This document shows positions 25,173 to 33,922 of a DNA stretch of 64,000 bases, in pieces. The notes beneath the pieces are model-generated. The model ran no database searches. It saw only the letters and a program-made list of their open reading frames with translations, and was not told where the DNA came from. This DNA comes from an uncultured Arthrobacter sp. (GTDB taxonomy: Bacteria > Actinomycetota > Actinomycetes > Actinomycetales > Micrococcaceae). Each line of letters starts with the position of its first letter. Positions within the stretch are counted from its first letter, which is position 1. Location of the stretch: the NCBI RefSeq assembly GCF_902805515.1, contig NZ_CADCTE010000144.1, forward strand, positions 1 to 64,000, written 5' to 3'. The translations under genes and the position numbers were made by a program.

Positions 25173-26170
25173 CGGACCTGCAGGCCCTCTGGGCCGGCCC
25201 GGAGTGGCGCAGCCAGGCCGAGCAGTGGATCCAGCTGGTGCTCGAAAGTTTCTCGGTCCGGCAGACCGGGCCGATCGAGCAGCCCCGCATCCGGTTCTGG
25301 TCCACCCAGCTCACCGTGCCGACGGACCTGGGCGTGCTGTGGTTCAAGGAGAACAATCCCGGGCAGCTCGCCGAGGCCTCGGTGGTCGCGGCTCTGGCCG
25401 AACTGGTGCCGGACCACGTGGTGAAGCCCCTCGCGGTGGAACCCAGCCGCGGCTGGATGATCACCCCCGACCACGGGGCCACCCTGGCGTCCTTGAGGTC
25501 CAACGACTACCAGCTGTGGGCCCGGGTCCTGACCGACTTCGCGGACCTCCAGAAGGCCCTCATTCCGCACGCCGACAGGCTCACCGCCGCCGGGCTGGTG
25601 AACATGAACCCGGAGGTGGCGGCGAACTTCGTCGAGAACCAGCTGCTGCTCCACACCGGGCTGCCCGCCGAACATCCGATGTTCCTCTCGCACCAGGGCG
25701 CCGACCACGTGCTGGCCCAGCTGCCGCGGATCCGGGCCGCGGTGGAGACGCTGCGCGCCCTCGGCGTTCCGCTCTCGCTGGACCACAATGACCTCCACCC
25801 GCGCAACGCGTTCCTTCCCGGCTCGAGCACCGAACCGCTGCGCTTCTTCGACTTCGCCGACGCCTACTGGGCCCACCCCTTCAGTGCCCTGCTCGTGCCG
25901 ATCACCCTCATGTGCGAGCAGTGGGCGACGACGCCGGCGGATCCCCGCGTCCGGCTGGCGGTGGGGGCCTACCTCGAGCAGTGGACCGACTTCGCGCCGC
26001 TCCCCGCCCTGCAGGCATCCCTCGACTCCGCGCTGTACCTTGGGCGGGTCCACCGCTACGGAGCCTGGCTGCGGCTCCTCGTCTACGCCGACGACGCGTC
26101 GATGAGCACCTACGGCCCGGGTGCGCTCGAATACCTCGCTGATCTGACCACGCCGATCCTGTCGGCGTGA
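25169..26170 (+). CDS. Aminoglycoside phosphotransferase-family (APH) kinase
   Basis: A 333-aa small-molecule kinase of the APH/choline kinase fold. The catalytic loop is LDHNDLHPRNAF and the Mg-binding segment FFDFADAYWAHPFSAL. The N-lobe is atypical, with LWFKENNPG in place of the usual beta-3 lysine environment. The substrate is unknown, and nothing nearby suggests antibiotic resistance. The upstream sequence is Pro/Arg-coding and has no ribosome site; the start overlaps the stop of a 22-codon frame. Confidence 0.8.
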   Translation: MTDLQALWAGPEWRSQAEQWIQLVLESFSVRQTGPIEQPRIRFWSTQLTVPTDLGVLWFKENNPGQLAEASVVAALAELVPDHVVKPLAVEPSRGWMITPDHGATLASLRSNDYQLWARVLTDFADLQKALIPHADRLTAAGLVNMNPEVAANFVENQLLLHTGLPAEHPMFLSHQGADHVLAQLPRIRAAVETLRALGVPLSLDHNDLHPRNAFLPGSSTEPLRFFDFADAYWAHPFSALLVPITLMCEQWATTPADPRVRLAVGAYLEQWTDFAPLPALQASLDSALYLGRVHRYGAWLRLLVYADDASMSTYGPGALEYLADLTTPILSA

Positions 26171-26250
26171 ACCGGCGGCCCTGTGACAAACCCGGCCGGT
26201 TCCGGCTAGGGTCGGGGCACACCGTCGAACCGTAGACAGGGGTACGCAGC

Positions 26251-26625
26251 ATGAAGAACAAGATCGTCTTCGCAGCAGGAATGGCCGCCGGATACGTCCT
26301 CGGCACGCGCGCCGGGCGGGAGAGCTACGAGGCGCTCAAGTCCCGGGCGGAAAGCCTGTGGAACAGCCCCCGCGTTCAGGAGAGCGTTTCCGGGGCCACC
26401 GGGGTGCTCAAGGACAAGCTGCCCGCGGTCCAGGAGCAGACAAGCGGCGCAGTGAAGAAGGCCCAGGACGCGCTCTCCGGCGTGCTGAACAAGGATGCCA
26501 GGCACGACGGTGGCGCGGGCCGCTCTGCCGACGTCACCGGCCCAAGCGGCGGAAAACCCGGCATCGTGGCAGATCCTCCCTTCGAGAACCAGTCCGACGC
26601 CACGAGGCCCGACCTCACTCCCTGA
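26251..26625 (+). CDS. YtxH-like small envelope protein
   Basis: A 124-aa protein. MKNKIVFAAGMAAGYVLGTR is a short N-terminal membrane segment with the glycine spacing of YtxH/general-stress proteins, followed by an amphipathic helix region and a disordered Gly/Ser/Pro tail. AGGGG stands about 9 nt before the ATG. The stop TGA overlaps the ATG of the next gene as TGATG, so the two form an operon. Function is unknown; related proteins are stress-induced. Confidence 0.75.
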   Translation: MKNKIVFAAGMAAGYVLGTRAGRESYEALKSRAESLWNSPRVQESVSGATGVLKDKLPAVQEQTSGAVKKAQDALSGVLNKDARHDGGAGRSADVTGPSGGKPGIVADPPFENQSDATRPDLTP

Positions 26626-27164
26626 TGCCGCCGCGGAGGGGAGCGGCCGTCCGGCAGGAGGACGGCCGCGGGGAGAGCACCAACCAGCGCCTCGACCGCA
26701 ACTGGCTCGAACTGCTCCAGGAGCTGCGGGTCATGCAGACCGGCATCCAGATCCTCACCGGGTTCCTGCTGACCCTGCCCTTCCAGGACAGGTTCGATGA
26801 GCTCGACCGGTTCCAGGTCGTCGTCTACCTGGTCCTGGTCTCGCTCTCGGCCATCATCACCGCCGTGGTGCTGAGCGCCGTGAACCTCCACCGCGTCCTC
26901 TTCGGCCTTCAGGTCAAGGCGGCGCTGGTCCGCAGCGGGGACCGCATCATGCGGGTCAGCATCGGCCTGACCGGTCTGGTCCTGTCGGGCACCGCTGGCT
27001 TCATCTTCGACATCGTCCTCGGCCGGCGGGCGGGATTCCTGGTGACCGCTGCCCTCCTCCTCGTCGTGCTGCTGCTGTGGGTCATCTACCCCAGGCTGGT
27101 GCGCAGCCGGGCCGTCGGCCCCGGCCCGGCGGGTCCGTCTGAACCGGGCGGTGGGCCGGTCTGA
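26625..27164 (+). CDS. DUF6328-type four-helix membrane protein
   Basis: A 179-aa protein. After a charged N-terminus comes the conserved NWLELLQELRVMQTGIQILTGFLLTLPF, then three more hydrophobic helices around VVVYLVLVSLSAIITAVVLS, SIGLTGLVLSGTAGFIFDIV and AALLLVVLLLWVIYP. This is the pattern of the actinobacterial DUF6328 family, function unknown. The ORF track begins 89 codons earlier in another frame of the YtxH gene; the ATG at 26625 shares one base with that gene's stop. The 3' end lies in a 22-bp tandem repeat. Confidence 0.8.
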   Translation: MPPRRGAAVRQEDGRGESTNQRLDRNWLELLQELRVMQTGIQILTGFLLTLPFQDRFDELDRFQVVVYLVLVSLSAIITAVVLSAVNLHRVLFGLQVKAALVRSGDRIMRVSIGLTGLVLSGTAGFIFDIVLGRRAGFLVTAALLLVVLLLWVIYPRLVRSRAVGPGPAGPSEPGGGPV

Positions 27165-27202
27165 ACCGGGCGGTGGGTCAGTCGGAACCGGCGCGGCGCT
27201 GC
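27137..27202. repeat. 22-bp tandem repeat across two convergent gene ends
   Basis: Copies start at 27137, 27159 and 27181. The first two share GTCTGAACCGGGCGGTGGG exactly; the third is degenerate. The array contains the stop of the DUF6328 gene and the last codons of the convergent GDPD gene. Confidence 0.75.
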
Positions 27203-27996
27203 GGGTCCGGGCCCTGCGGCCAGGACCCGCGCCGGTCCAGGACGGCCGCCAGCCGGTCGGCGCGGTCGGAGACCAGGCCATCGACACCCTGGTCGAGAAG
27301 CCGTTCCATCGCTTCCGGTTCATTGATGGTCCAGACGTGGACCTGGAGCCCGGCCTTCCGGCACCGCCGCACGTAGCCGGGGGTGACCACGGGGATCCCC
27401 CGGTAAGTCAGGGGCACCTGCACGGCGTCCACGCGTGCCGCCCGGCGCAGCGGCCCGGTCAGCCCGAGGTGGCCGCCGAGGCGGATCAGCCCGTTCACGG
27501 CCATGCCCGCCGAAGACGCCGTCCGTGCCTCAAGCAGCCGCAGCACCCGGAGCCTGCGGAAGTCTGAAAACGAGGCGACGAGCACCCGGTCGTGGGCACG
27601 GAGCCGATTGATGAGGTCAGCGAACGGTTTCACCGACCCCTCGTCCTTGATGTCGATGTTCAACCGCAGCTCCGGCCACCGGAGCAGGACCTCCTCGAGG
27701 GTGGGGATCGGTTCTTCGCCCCGGATCCTTACCCCGGCCAGTTCCGCGCGGGTCCGGGCAGCGATCGGGCCGTGGGCGTCGGTGACGCGGTCGAGGGTTT
27801 CATCGTGGAAGACCATCACCACGCCGTCCCGGGTGCTCCGCACGTCGATTTCGAGGTACCCGAATCCAAGCCGGGCCGCCTCCGCGAAGGCGGACAGCGA
27901 GTTCTCGGCGCCGGCGGGGGAAAAACCGCGGTGGGAGAACCCCAGCGGGCGCTGCCGGCCGTCGGGGCCCGTGTTCTGGAAGTAGGCGAGCGTCAT
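27178..27996 (-). CDS. Glycerophosphodiester phosphodiesterase
   Basis: A 272-aa TIM-barrel enzyme that releases sn-glycerol 3-phosphate from phospholipid head-group diesters. Marks are GFSHRGFSPAGAENSLSAF (catalytic histidine and the first metal ligands), LEIDVRSTRDGVVMVFHDETLDRVT, and VHVWTINEPEAMERLLDQGVDGLVSD. No signal peptide, so it is cytoplasmic. TAGGGT lies 7 nt before the ATG, which would make the transcript leaderless. It follows nothing co-directional closely except the HAD gene 33 bp upstream. Confidence 0.93.
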   Translation of the reverse strand: MTLAYFQNTGPDGRQRPLGFSHRGFSPAGAENSLSAFAEAARLGFGYLEIDVRSTRDGVVMVFHDETLDRVTDAHGPIAARTRAELAGVRIRGEEPIPTLEEVLLRWPELRLNIDIKDEGSVKPFADLINRLRAHDRVLVASFSDFRRLRVLRLLEARTASSAGMAVNGLIRLGGHLGLTGPLRRAARVDAVQVPLTYRGIPVVTPGYVRRCRKAGLQVHVWTINEPEAMERLLDQGVDGLVSDRADRLAAVLDRRGSWPQGPDPQRRAGSD

Positions 27997-28029
27997 GGGT
28001 GCAACCCTAGTGCGCCGCCCGTCGTCCGA

Positions 28030-28839
28030 TCAGGCGATCCGGAGTGCCTCGAGGCGCTGTTCCAGGACCTGCGCGACGCCGTCGTCCTCGAAGGCCGGGG
28101 CTCGGAGGTTGGCCGCGGCAAGGGCGTCGGGGTGGCCCGAGGACATGGCGTAGCCCGATCCGGCCCATTGCAGCATCTGGATGTCGTTGGGCATGTCGCC
28201 GAAGGCGACGACGTCCTCCGCCGCAATGCCCAGGCCCTCCGCGTAGCGGGAGAGTGTCACGGCCTTGTTGATGCCGGGCACCGCCATTTCCAGCAGTGCG
28301 ATGCTCGGCGCCGAATGGGTGGTGGAGACGAGGTGCTCGACGGCGGGGGCGACGGTCCGCAGGAAGTCATCGGGTGTCACCTCGCGCTCCCGGGCAAGGA
28401 ACTTGATCACCTGTTCGCCGGGCAGCGACTCCTCGAAGGGAAGGGCCTGCACGCCGCCGAGCAGTTCGGAGGTGCCGGGTTCGGCGAAGCCGGACTCGAT
28501 TTTGAAGCCGTTGATCGTTTCGGCGGCGAATCCCGCCGCCGGGTACAGCCCGCGGATGATGTCGCGGGCCTCGATGATGCTCCCGGCGTCGAGGAGATGG
28601 GCATCGAGGACACGTTCGGCCCCCAGGTCGTAGGTCACCGCTCCGTTCGAGCAGATGACCGTGCCCTGGTGCTGCAGCTGCTTCCGCAGCGGATCGAGCC
28701 AGCGCGGAGGCCGGCCGGTCACGAAAACCACCTCGACTCCGGCGGCCGCGCAGTCCCGAAAGGCCTGAACCGTCCGTTCGCTCATCCTGCCGTCGTGGCC
28801 GACGATCGTGCCGTCAAGGTCGCTCGCCACGAGGCGCAT
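28030..28839 (-). CDS. HAD-superfamily (Cof-type) phosphatase
   Basis: A 269-aa HAD hydrolase of the Cof/YbiV type. The nucleophile motif is VASDLDGTIVG at the N-terminus, motif II VTGRPPRW, and motif IV VVAFGDMPNDIQML with the C2-type cap between them. Members dephosphorylate sugar phosphates and related compounds; specificity is not readable. GAAGGAG precedes the ATG at 28839. It sits 33 bp upstream of the phosphodiesterase and 74 bp downstream of a sugar kinase gene, all on the minus strand, so a carbohydrate or glycerol-related set is possible. Confidence 0.9.
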   Translation of the reverse strand: MRLVASDLDGTIVGHDGRMSERTVQAFRDCAAAGVEVVFVTGRPPRWLDPLRKQLQHQGTVICSNGAVTYDLGAERVLDAHLLDAGSIIEARDIIRGLYPAAGFAAETINGFKIESGFAEPGTSELLGGVQALPFEESLPGEQVIKFLAREREVTPDDFLRTVAPAVEHLVSTTHSAPSIALLEMAVPGINKAVTLSRYAEGLGIAAEDVVAFGDMPNDIQMLQWAGSGYAMSSGHPDALAAANLRAPAFEDDGVAQVLEQRLEALRIA

Positions 28840-28913
28840 GCGTTACTCCTTCAGAAAGATGGGACATCAACCCTACCCCCGCCCGGGCGGGTGCCCGTAC
28901 CGGGCGCCGGCTG

Positions 28914-29834
28914 TCAGTGGTCGGTGAGTTCGTGCCGGGTCGGAGGGTTCGCTCCGGCCCGGGAGACGGTCACGGCCGCCGCGCGCGCCGCATAGGCCAG
29001 GACGCCGGTGAGCTGTGCGGTGGTGATGCGCCGCAGGTCGCTGCGCCGGTGTGCCCCGTCGAACTCAAGGTCGACGAGGGCGCCGAGCAGGGCTGCCATG
29101 AAGGAATCCCCGGCGCCCACGGTGTCCGTGACACTGGTGACCGGCGCGCTGACCTCTGCGCTGCCGGCGGCGCAGATACCCCACGGACCCTTCGAGCCGC
29201 GGGTGACAACCATCACCGACGGGCCAAGGGCCAGCCATTCCCGCGCCGATTCGAGGGCAGGGCGGCCGGGATAGAGCCATTCGAGGTCCTCATCCGAGGC
29301 CTTCACGACGTCGGACAGCGCCACGAACCGTTCGGCCTGGCTGCGGGCGAACCCGCGGTCCGCAATGATGCTCGGCCTGCAGTTGGGGTCATAGGAGATG
29401 GTGGCCAGCGGATGGGCCACCTCGACCAGGGCCAACACGTCCCCGGCCCCGGGGGCCAGCATTGTGGCGATGGATCCGACATGCAGCAGAGTGGTTCCCT
29501 GCAGCAGCGCCTCCCGGCGCTCGAGGAGACCGGGCAGTTCCCAGACGAGTTCGAACTGGTACGCCGCTCCGCCTGCGGGGTCGAGGCGGGCCGTTGCGAC
29601 ACTCGTGGGCTTCGAGTCGGGGCCGATCGGGAACAGCACCGAATTGTCCGAGAGGTAGCTGCGGATCAGGTGCCCGTAGTCGTCATCGCCGTACCGGCCG
29701 ATGAACTGCGCGGGGTGGCCCAGCCGGGCCAGGCCCACCGCGACGTTCATGGGGCTTCCTCCCACGTGCACGCGGGGCGGGGCGGTGTCGCTGACGACTT
29801 CGTCGATGAGGGTTTCCCCGATTACGGTGAGCAC
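28914..29834 (-). CDS. PfkB-family carbohydrate kinase (fructokinase-like)
   Basis: A 306-aa ribokinase-fold kinase. VHVGGSPMNVAVGLARLG is the N-terminal signature and DTVGAGDSFMAALLGAL carries the catalytic aspartate and anion hole. By family it phosphorylates fructose or a related sugar with ATP. The ORF track begins at TTG 29837; GTG at 29834 is better because TAGTTT stands exactly 6 nt before it and there is no ribosome site, the leaderless arrangement seen repeatedly in this window. No sugar transporter is adjacent. Confidence 0.9.
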   Translation of the reverse strand: MLTVIGETLIDEVVSDTAPPRVHVGGSPMNVAVGLARLGHPAQFIGRYGDDDYGHLIRSYLSDNSVLFPIGPDSKPTSVATARLDPAGGAAYQFELVWELPGLLERREALLQGTTLLHVGSIATMLAPGAGDVLALVEVAHPLATISYDPNCRPSIIADRGFARSQAERFVALSDVVKASDEDLEWLYPGRPALESAREWLALGPSVMVVTRGSKGPWGICAAGSAEVSAPVTSVTDTVGAGDSFMAALLGALVDLEFDGAHRRSDLRRITTAQLTGVLAYAARAAAVTVSRAGANPPTRHELTDH

Positions 29835-29896
29835 CAATTCAAACTACCAGTCCGGGCTGAACGCGCGCTTGGAATGACGCCCGCTCCCGGCTGGAG

Positions 29897-30373
29897 TTAT
29901 CCGCCCTCCGGAATGGCTGTTTTTCCGGGCGGGGGCTTGCCCCGGAAGCGCCGGACACTGTAGATGATAAGGACCAGGGCGATCAGGGAGGACAGCACCA
30001 TGCTGATGCCGGTGGCCGAACCCCCGAAGAGCCACCACCTGGTTGCAAGGGGCCACCAGGCCGGTACCCCGGGCTGGACGGTCCAGACAACTCCGCACCC
30101 CATCACGGCGAAGGCGCAGAGGCAGCTCACGGCGATGCGCGGGATGGTTTTGACGCCGATGGCTGCCGCATGGAAGGCCCGTGCCTTCATGGGGGCAAGC
30201 CGCCGGCGTGCCCAGGCGTACTGCTGCGAGAGGATGGCGAGGCCGCCGACGAGCATCAGCAGGCCGGGGCCGGGAAGGACAAGCGCTGCGCAGCCAACAA
30301 CCACGCAGGTCCAGCCTGTCACTTCGATACCGGTGCGCCGCACCCACCCATGCACCCTGATTTTTGCGGCCAT
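29897..30373 (-). CDS. PGPGW-motif (TIGR02611-like) membrane protein
   Basis: A 158-aa protein with four hydrophobic segments. The loop ALVLPGPGLLMLVGGLAILS is the PGPG motif of this small membrane-protein family, followed by QQYAWARRRLAPMKARA. Function unknown. ATG at 30373 is chosen because the 32 codons upstream lack the codon bias. It is divergent from the dioxygenase gene across 142 bp that are unusually AT-rich. Confidence 0.78.
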   Translation of the reverse strand: MAAKIRVHGWVRRTGIEVTGWTCVVVGCAALVLPGPGLLMLVGGLAILSQQYAWARRRLAPMKARAFHAAAIGVKTIPRIAVSCLCAFAVMGCGVVWTVQPGVPAWWPLATRWWLFGGSATGISMVLSSLIALVLIIYSVRRFRGKPPPGKTAIPEGG

Positions 30374-30515
30374 TGACACAGGATGACACACGTTCCTGAA
30401 TGAATTCGACGGGCGGGACCTCCTCCGGGCGGAGCGGGGGAACAAAACGTAAAGTACATTCGTTTGCATATAAACCTCCGGTCGGGGGTGAAGTTCTTCG
30501 AAGAGGGGTTTGACG
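30374..30515. promoter_or_regulatory. AT-rich divergent promoter region before the dioxygenase operon
   Basis: This region contains CATATAAAC with a TATAAA box at 30469-30474 and a short inverted repeat GTTT-N6-AAAC around it. It could be the promoter and operator for the downstream dioxygenase/esterase pair, which in Firmicutes is controlled by a MarR repressor. No regulator gene is nearby. Confidence 0.35.
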
Positions 30516-31520
30516 GTGACGGCAAATACGAGCGGTTTGCACCATGTGACGGCGATTGCGGGGGATCCGCAGCGTAATGTGGATTTCTATATCCGCGGCC
30601 TCGGGCTGCGCCTGGTGAAGCGGACGGTGAACTTCGACGATCCGGGCACCTACCACCTCTACTACGGGGACGAATCCGGCCGTCCGGGCTCGCTGCTGAC
30701 CTTCTTCCCCTGGAAGGGGGTACCGGCGGGAAGGATCGGCGCCGGACAGTCGACCACCACCGCGTTCTCGGTGCCCCAGGGCACCCTGGGCTGGTGGCAG
30801 AGCCACTTTCAGGACCTCGGCGTCGAGTCGCAGATCACCGGAAGCTCATCGGCGGAGGAGCGCCTGTCGTTGAGGGACCCGGACGGACTGCAGATCGACC
30901 TCGTGGCATCCTCCCTTGAGGACCCCCGGGACCCGTGGGACTCGGCGTCGGTCCCGGCGCAGTACGCTGTGCGCGGACAGCACTCCTCGGTGCTGACGGT
31001 TGCCGACCCCGAAGGCACCCTCGCGACCCTGACCCAGGACCTCGGCCTGGACATCCTCTCGGAGGGTGCGGACCGGTACCGGCTCTCGACCGGCGCAGGC
31101 GAGCCGGGCACCGTGGTCGACGTGATCGCCGACCCGCGCGCCGACCGCGGCCTGATTGCCGGAGGCACCGTGCACCACGTTGCCTTCCGCGTCCCGGACA
31201 AGGCCACCCAGGCGGCCTGGCGGGACGAACTGACCTCCCGAGGGCACGCCGTGACCGAGATCCTCGACCGGCAGTACTTCACCTCGATCTACTTCCGCGA
31301 ACCGGGCGGAACCCTGTTCGAAATCGCCACCGACACCCCAGGCTTCAATATCGATGAACCGCTGCTCGAGCTGGGACGCGGCCTGAAGCTGCCGCCGTGG
31401 CTTGAGCCCAGCCGCGAGGCCATCGCCGCCGCCGTGGCCCCGCTGACCCTGCCCGGGGAAAACAACCCCGAGCTTCCCGCCTCCACCAGGGACACCGTAA
31501 CGGAGCCGGCAGATGACTGA
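30516..31520 (+). CDS. Ring-cleaving dioxygenase, glyoxalase superfamily (MhqO-like)
   Basis: A 334-aa protein of two paired glyoxalase/VOC modules. Metal ligands are expected in LHHVTAIAGDPQRNVDFY, VHHVAFRVPD and YFREPGGTLFEIATDTPGF. The pattern matches the MhqO/MhqE dioxygenases that cleave hydroquinone-type rings and protect from quinones. GTG at 30516 is preferred over TTG at 30510 because AGGGG then has a 7-nt spacing. It overlaps the esterase gene by 8 nt. The pair repeats the mhqO-mhqD arrangement known from Bacillus. Confidence 0.87.
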   Translation: MTANTSGLHHVTAIAGDPQRNVDFYIRGLGLRLVKRTVNFDDPGTYHLYYGDESGRPGSLLTFFPWKGVPAGRIGAGQSTTTAFSVPQGTLGWWQSHFQDLGVESQITGSSSAEERLSLRDPDGLQIDLVASSLEDPRDPWDSASVPAQYAVRGQHSSVLTVADPEGTLATLTQDLGLDILSEGADRYRLSTGAGEPGTVVDVIADPRADRGLIAGGTVHHVAFRVPDKATQAAWRDELTSRGHAVTEILDRQYFTSIYFREPGGTLFEIATDTPGFNIDEPLLELGRGLKLPPWLEPSREAIAAAVAPLTLPGENNPELPASTRDTVTEPADD

Positions 31521-32160
31521 GATCCCGGCCCCCTCGGCACACCCGTTGCCCCACGTTTTCGAGCCCGGCGACCCCGGGACTCCTGTCCTGCTGCTCCTGC
31601 ACGGCACCGGCGGCACCGAGCACGACCTGCTCCCCCTGGCCCCGCGCCTGTCCCCCGGGGCCGGAATCCTCTCCCCCCGCGGGCCGGTGAGCGAGAACGG
31701 CATGAACCGGTGGTTCCGCCGCCTGCGGGAGGGCGTGTTCGACACCGCCGACGTGGTCGCCCGGGCCGGGGAACTTGCAGGCTTCCTCGGCTGGGCCCGG
31801 GAGGCCTACGGCCTCGGGGACCGGCCGGTGACCGCCGTGGGCTTCTCCAACGGGGCCAATATCGCCCTGGCCACCGCACTGCTCCACCCCGGGGAACTCG
31901 ACCGGGTGGTGGCCTTCTCGGGTATGTATCCCCTGGACGCGCACCCCGTCGACGCCGACCTGGCCGGCACCCGCGTGGCACTGTTCAACGGCGCCGAGGA
32001 CCCAATGGCACCCCAGGACAGCGTCGAACGGCTCACCGGCGTCCTCCAGTCCCGCGGCGCCGACGTCGAGCGTGTTACCCACCCGGGCGGGCACGGAATC
32101 ACCGCCGACGATCTCACGGCCGCCGCGCTGTGGATGAGTCGGGATGGAGCCGTAAGGTGA
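31513..32160 (+). CDS. Carboxylesterase/phospholipase-type alpha/beta hydrolase (MhqD-like)
   Basis: A 215-aa alpha/beta hydrolase. LLLHGTGGTEHDLLPLA carries the oxyanion loop, GFSNGANIA the nucleophile serine, NGAEDPMAP the acid region and HPGGHGI the histidine. Length and pattern fit the MhqD/YtpA small carboxylesterase group. It overlaps the dioxygenase by 8 nt and is almost certainly co-translated with it. It would act on an ester produced in quinone breakdown, which is inference from the pair. Confidence 0.87.
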   Translation: MTEIPAPSAHPLPHVFEPGDPGTPVLLLLHGTGGTEHDLLPLAPRLSPGAGILSPRGPVSENGMNRWFRRLREGVFDTADVVARAGELAGFLGWAREAYGLGDRPVTAVGFSNGANIALATALLHPGELDRVVAFSGMYPLDAHPVDADLAGTRVALFNGAEDPMAPQDSVERLTGVLQSRGADVERVTHPGGHGITADDLTAAALWMSRDGAVR

Positions 32161-32164
32161 AATC

Positions 32165-32956
32165 ATGACTACACCGAGCTCAACCGCTTCCCTGTCCGCC
32201 AAGGCCGAGGCGTTCCTCAGCCTCCACCGGGCCCCGGAGGTCCTGCAGGTCGTCAACGTGTGGGATGCCATTTCCGCCAAGACCATCGCCGACGTTCCCG
32301 GAACCCGTGCGCTGGCCACGGCGGGCCACTCCATCGCGTCGAGCCTGGGGTACCAGGACGGCACCGTCCCCCTCGATCTGATGATCGATGCCGTCTCGCG
32401 CATTGCGGCGGCGACCGAGCTGCCCGTCAGCGCCGACCTCGACGCCGGGTACGGCAACGCGGGCGAGACCGTGCGGCGTGCCATCGGCGTGGGCATCATC
32501 GGCGCCAATATCGAGGACCGGATGGAGCCCCTGGCCGACTCCGTGGCGAAGATGGAGGCGGCGGTCAAGGCAGGCGAGGCGGAGCGCGTCCCCTTCGTGC
32601 TCAACGCCCGCACCGACGCGTTCGTCCGCGGTGCCGGGCGTGACCCCAAGGACGTCCTCGCCGAGGCCATCGAGCGCGGCAGGGCCTACCTCGAGGTCGG
32701 CGCGTCGACCGTCTTCGTCCCGGGCCTCTTCGACGAGGACACGGTGCGGGCCCTGGTCGAGGGAATCGGCCACAACCGGCTCAGCGTCATCGGGGTTCCG
32801 GGTTCACTTCCTCCCGCCAAGCTCCAGGAACTCGGCGTGGCCCGCATCTCCTACGGCCCCTTCACCCAGCGGGTGGCCCTGACCGCCCTCGCCGACACCG
32901 CGGCGGACCTGCTGCGCGGCGGGGTGCTGCCCGAGGGCATCCGCCCGCTCAACTAG
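32165..32956 (+). CDS. Isocitrate lyase/PEP mutase-family protein
   Basis: A 263-aa TIM-barrel protein of the ICL/PEPM family. NVWDAISAKTIADVPGTRALAT is the start signature, SADLDAGYGN the metal-binding loop, and GANIEDRM and NARTDAFVRG further active-site segments. The KKCGH-type catalytic cysteine of isocitrate and methylisocitrate lyase is not seen, so the reaction is more likely oxaloacetate hydrolysis, carboxy-PEP chemistry or another C-C lyase. Its start lies 4 bp after the esterase stop; AAGGTGA serves as a ribosome site, and TAAGGT exactly 6 nt upstream could also mark an internal leaderless start. Confidence 0.85.
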   Translation: MTTPSSTASLSAKAEAFLSLHRAPEVLQVVNVWDAISAKTIADVPGTRALATAGHSIASSLGYQDGTVPLDLMIDAVSRIAAATELPVSADLDAGYGNAGETVRRAIGVGIIGANIEDRMEPLADSVAKMEAAVKAGEAERVPFVLNARTDAFVRGAGRDPKDVLAEAIERGRAYLEVGASTVFVPGLFDEDTVRALVEGIGHNRLSVIGVPGSLPPAKLQELGVARISYGPFTQRVALTALADTAADLLRGGVLPEGIRPLN

Positions 32957-32959
32957 GGA

Positions 32960-33856
32960 TTACCCGGCGGAATCCTGCCGCGTGGTGGCGGCCTTGTCGA
33001 CGGCCGCCACCACGCGCTCCCACGCTTCGGTGCCGGGAGTGATCATCGCGAAATGGTCGCCCGGAATCACCAGGAGCTCCGCCGCCGCGCCCGCCTGCGT
33101 GGCGGCGGCCACGTAGCTTTCGGCCTGGCTCAGCGGAACCGTGGTGTCCTCCTCCCCGTGCAGCGCGTAGACGGGCACGGGGAGCGGCACCGCGTCCAGG
33201 GGATCGGCCCACCGGTACCGTTCCGGCTCGGCCGTCGGGGAAGCGCCAAGCAGGTCCTCGACGGCGCCGTTGCTGAGGTTAAGGTCGTGCGCCTCGGCGA
33301 GATTGAGCACCCCCGACTGGCTCACGACCGCAGTCAAGGGCACCGCCGCCGGGCCCGCGCCCGGGGCATCGGCGGGAAGGGAGTCGCGTCCTGCCGCCCA
33401 CACGGCGAGGTGGCCGCCGGCGGAGTGGCCCAGGGCCGTCACGGTCGTGAGGTCGAGTCCGTGCCGCGCCGCCGCCTCGGTGAGAAGGTCGATCCCGGCT
33501 GCGATGTCCTCGAAGGTCCCCGGCCAGCCGCCGCCGTTGCCGACCCGGCGGTACTCGAGGTTCCAGCAGGCGTAGCCCCGGTCCGCCAGGTCCCGGGCCA
33601 GCGGTTCGCCGAGTTCGGCACCGTAGGTCGAACGCCAGTAGCCGCCGTGGATGATCACCACCACCCCCGGCTTTGACGCCGGCGAGGGCAGGTAGAGGTC
33701 CGCGAACTGGCTCGGGTCGGACCCGTAGCGGTAGCGCCGGGCGGCGCCGTCGGCCGGCGTCCCGGCACGTTCGGCCGGGCGGGCGCAGCCGGGCAGCACC
33801 GCCGCCCCCAGCGCGCCGAGGAGTGCCAATACGTTGCGTCGTCCCGGCTGGTTCAC
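32960..33856 (-). CDS. Secreted lipoprotein alpha/beta hydrolase
   Basis: A 298-aa hydrolase with an N-terminal signal. GRRNVLALLGALGAAVLPGC contains a twin-arginine-like pair and a lipobox ending in cysteine, so it is probably a lipid-anchored exported enzyme. VVIIHGGYWRS is the oxyanion HGG motif, LGHSAGGHLA carries the nucleophile serine, HGEEDTTVP the acid, and GDHFAMI the histidine, as in BD-FAE/kynurenine-formamidase-like esterases. It starts with GTG; TATGCT lies 6 nt upstream with no ribosome site. It is convergent with the PEP mutase-family gene, only 3 bp apart. Confidence 0.85.
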   Translation of the reverse strand: MNQPGRRNVLALLGALGAAVLPGCARPAERAGTPADGAARRYRYGSDPSQFADLYLPSPASKPGVVVIIHGGYWRSTYGAELGEPLARDLADRGYACWNLEYRRVGNGGGWPGTFEDIAAGIDLLTEAAARHGLDLTTVTALGHSAGGHLAVWAAGRDSLPADAPGAGPAAVPLTAVVSQSGVLNLAEAHDLNLSNGAVEDLLGASPTAEPERYRWADPLDAVPLPVPVYALHGEEDTTVPLSQAESYVAAATQAGAAAELLVIPGDHFAMITPGTEAWERVVAAVDKAATTRQDSAG

Positions 33857-33922
33857 ACCGGAAGCATAACCGTCGCGGGCGGCGGCTAGGATTGCAGAAA
33901 CGCCGAGACCAGGAGGCCCTTT

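Noticed and set aside
25169-26170. Aminoglycoside resistance gene
   Set aside because: The APH fold is broad, including many metabolic kinases, and neither the substrate-binding residues nor the neighbourhood points to antibiotic modification.
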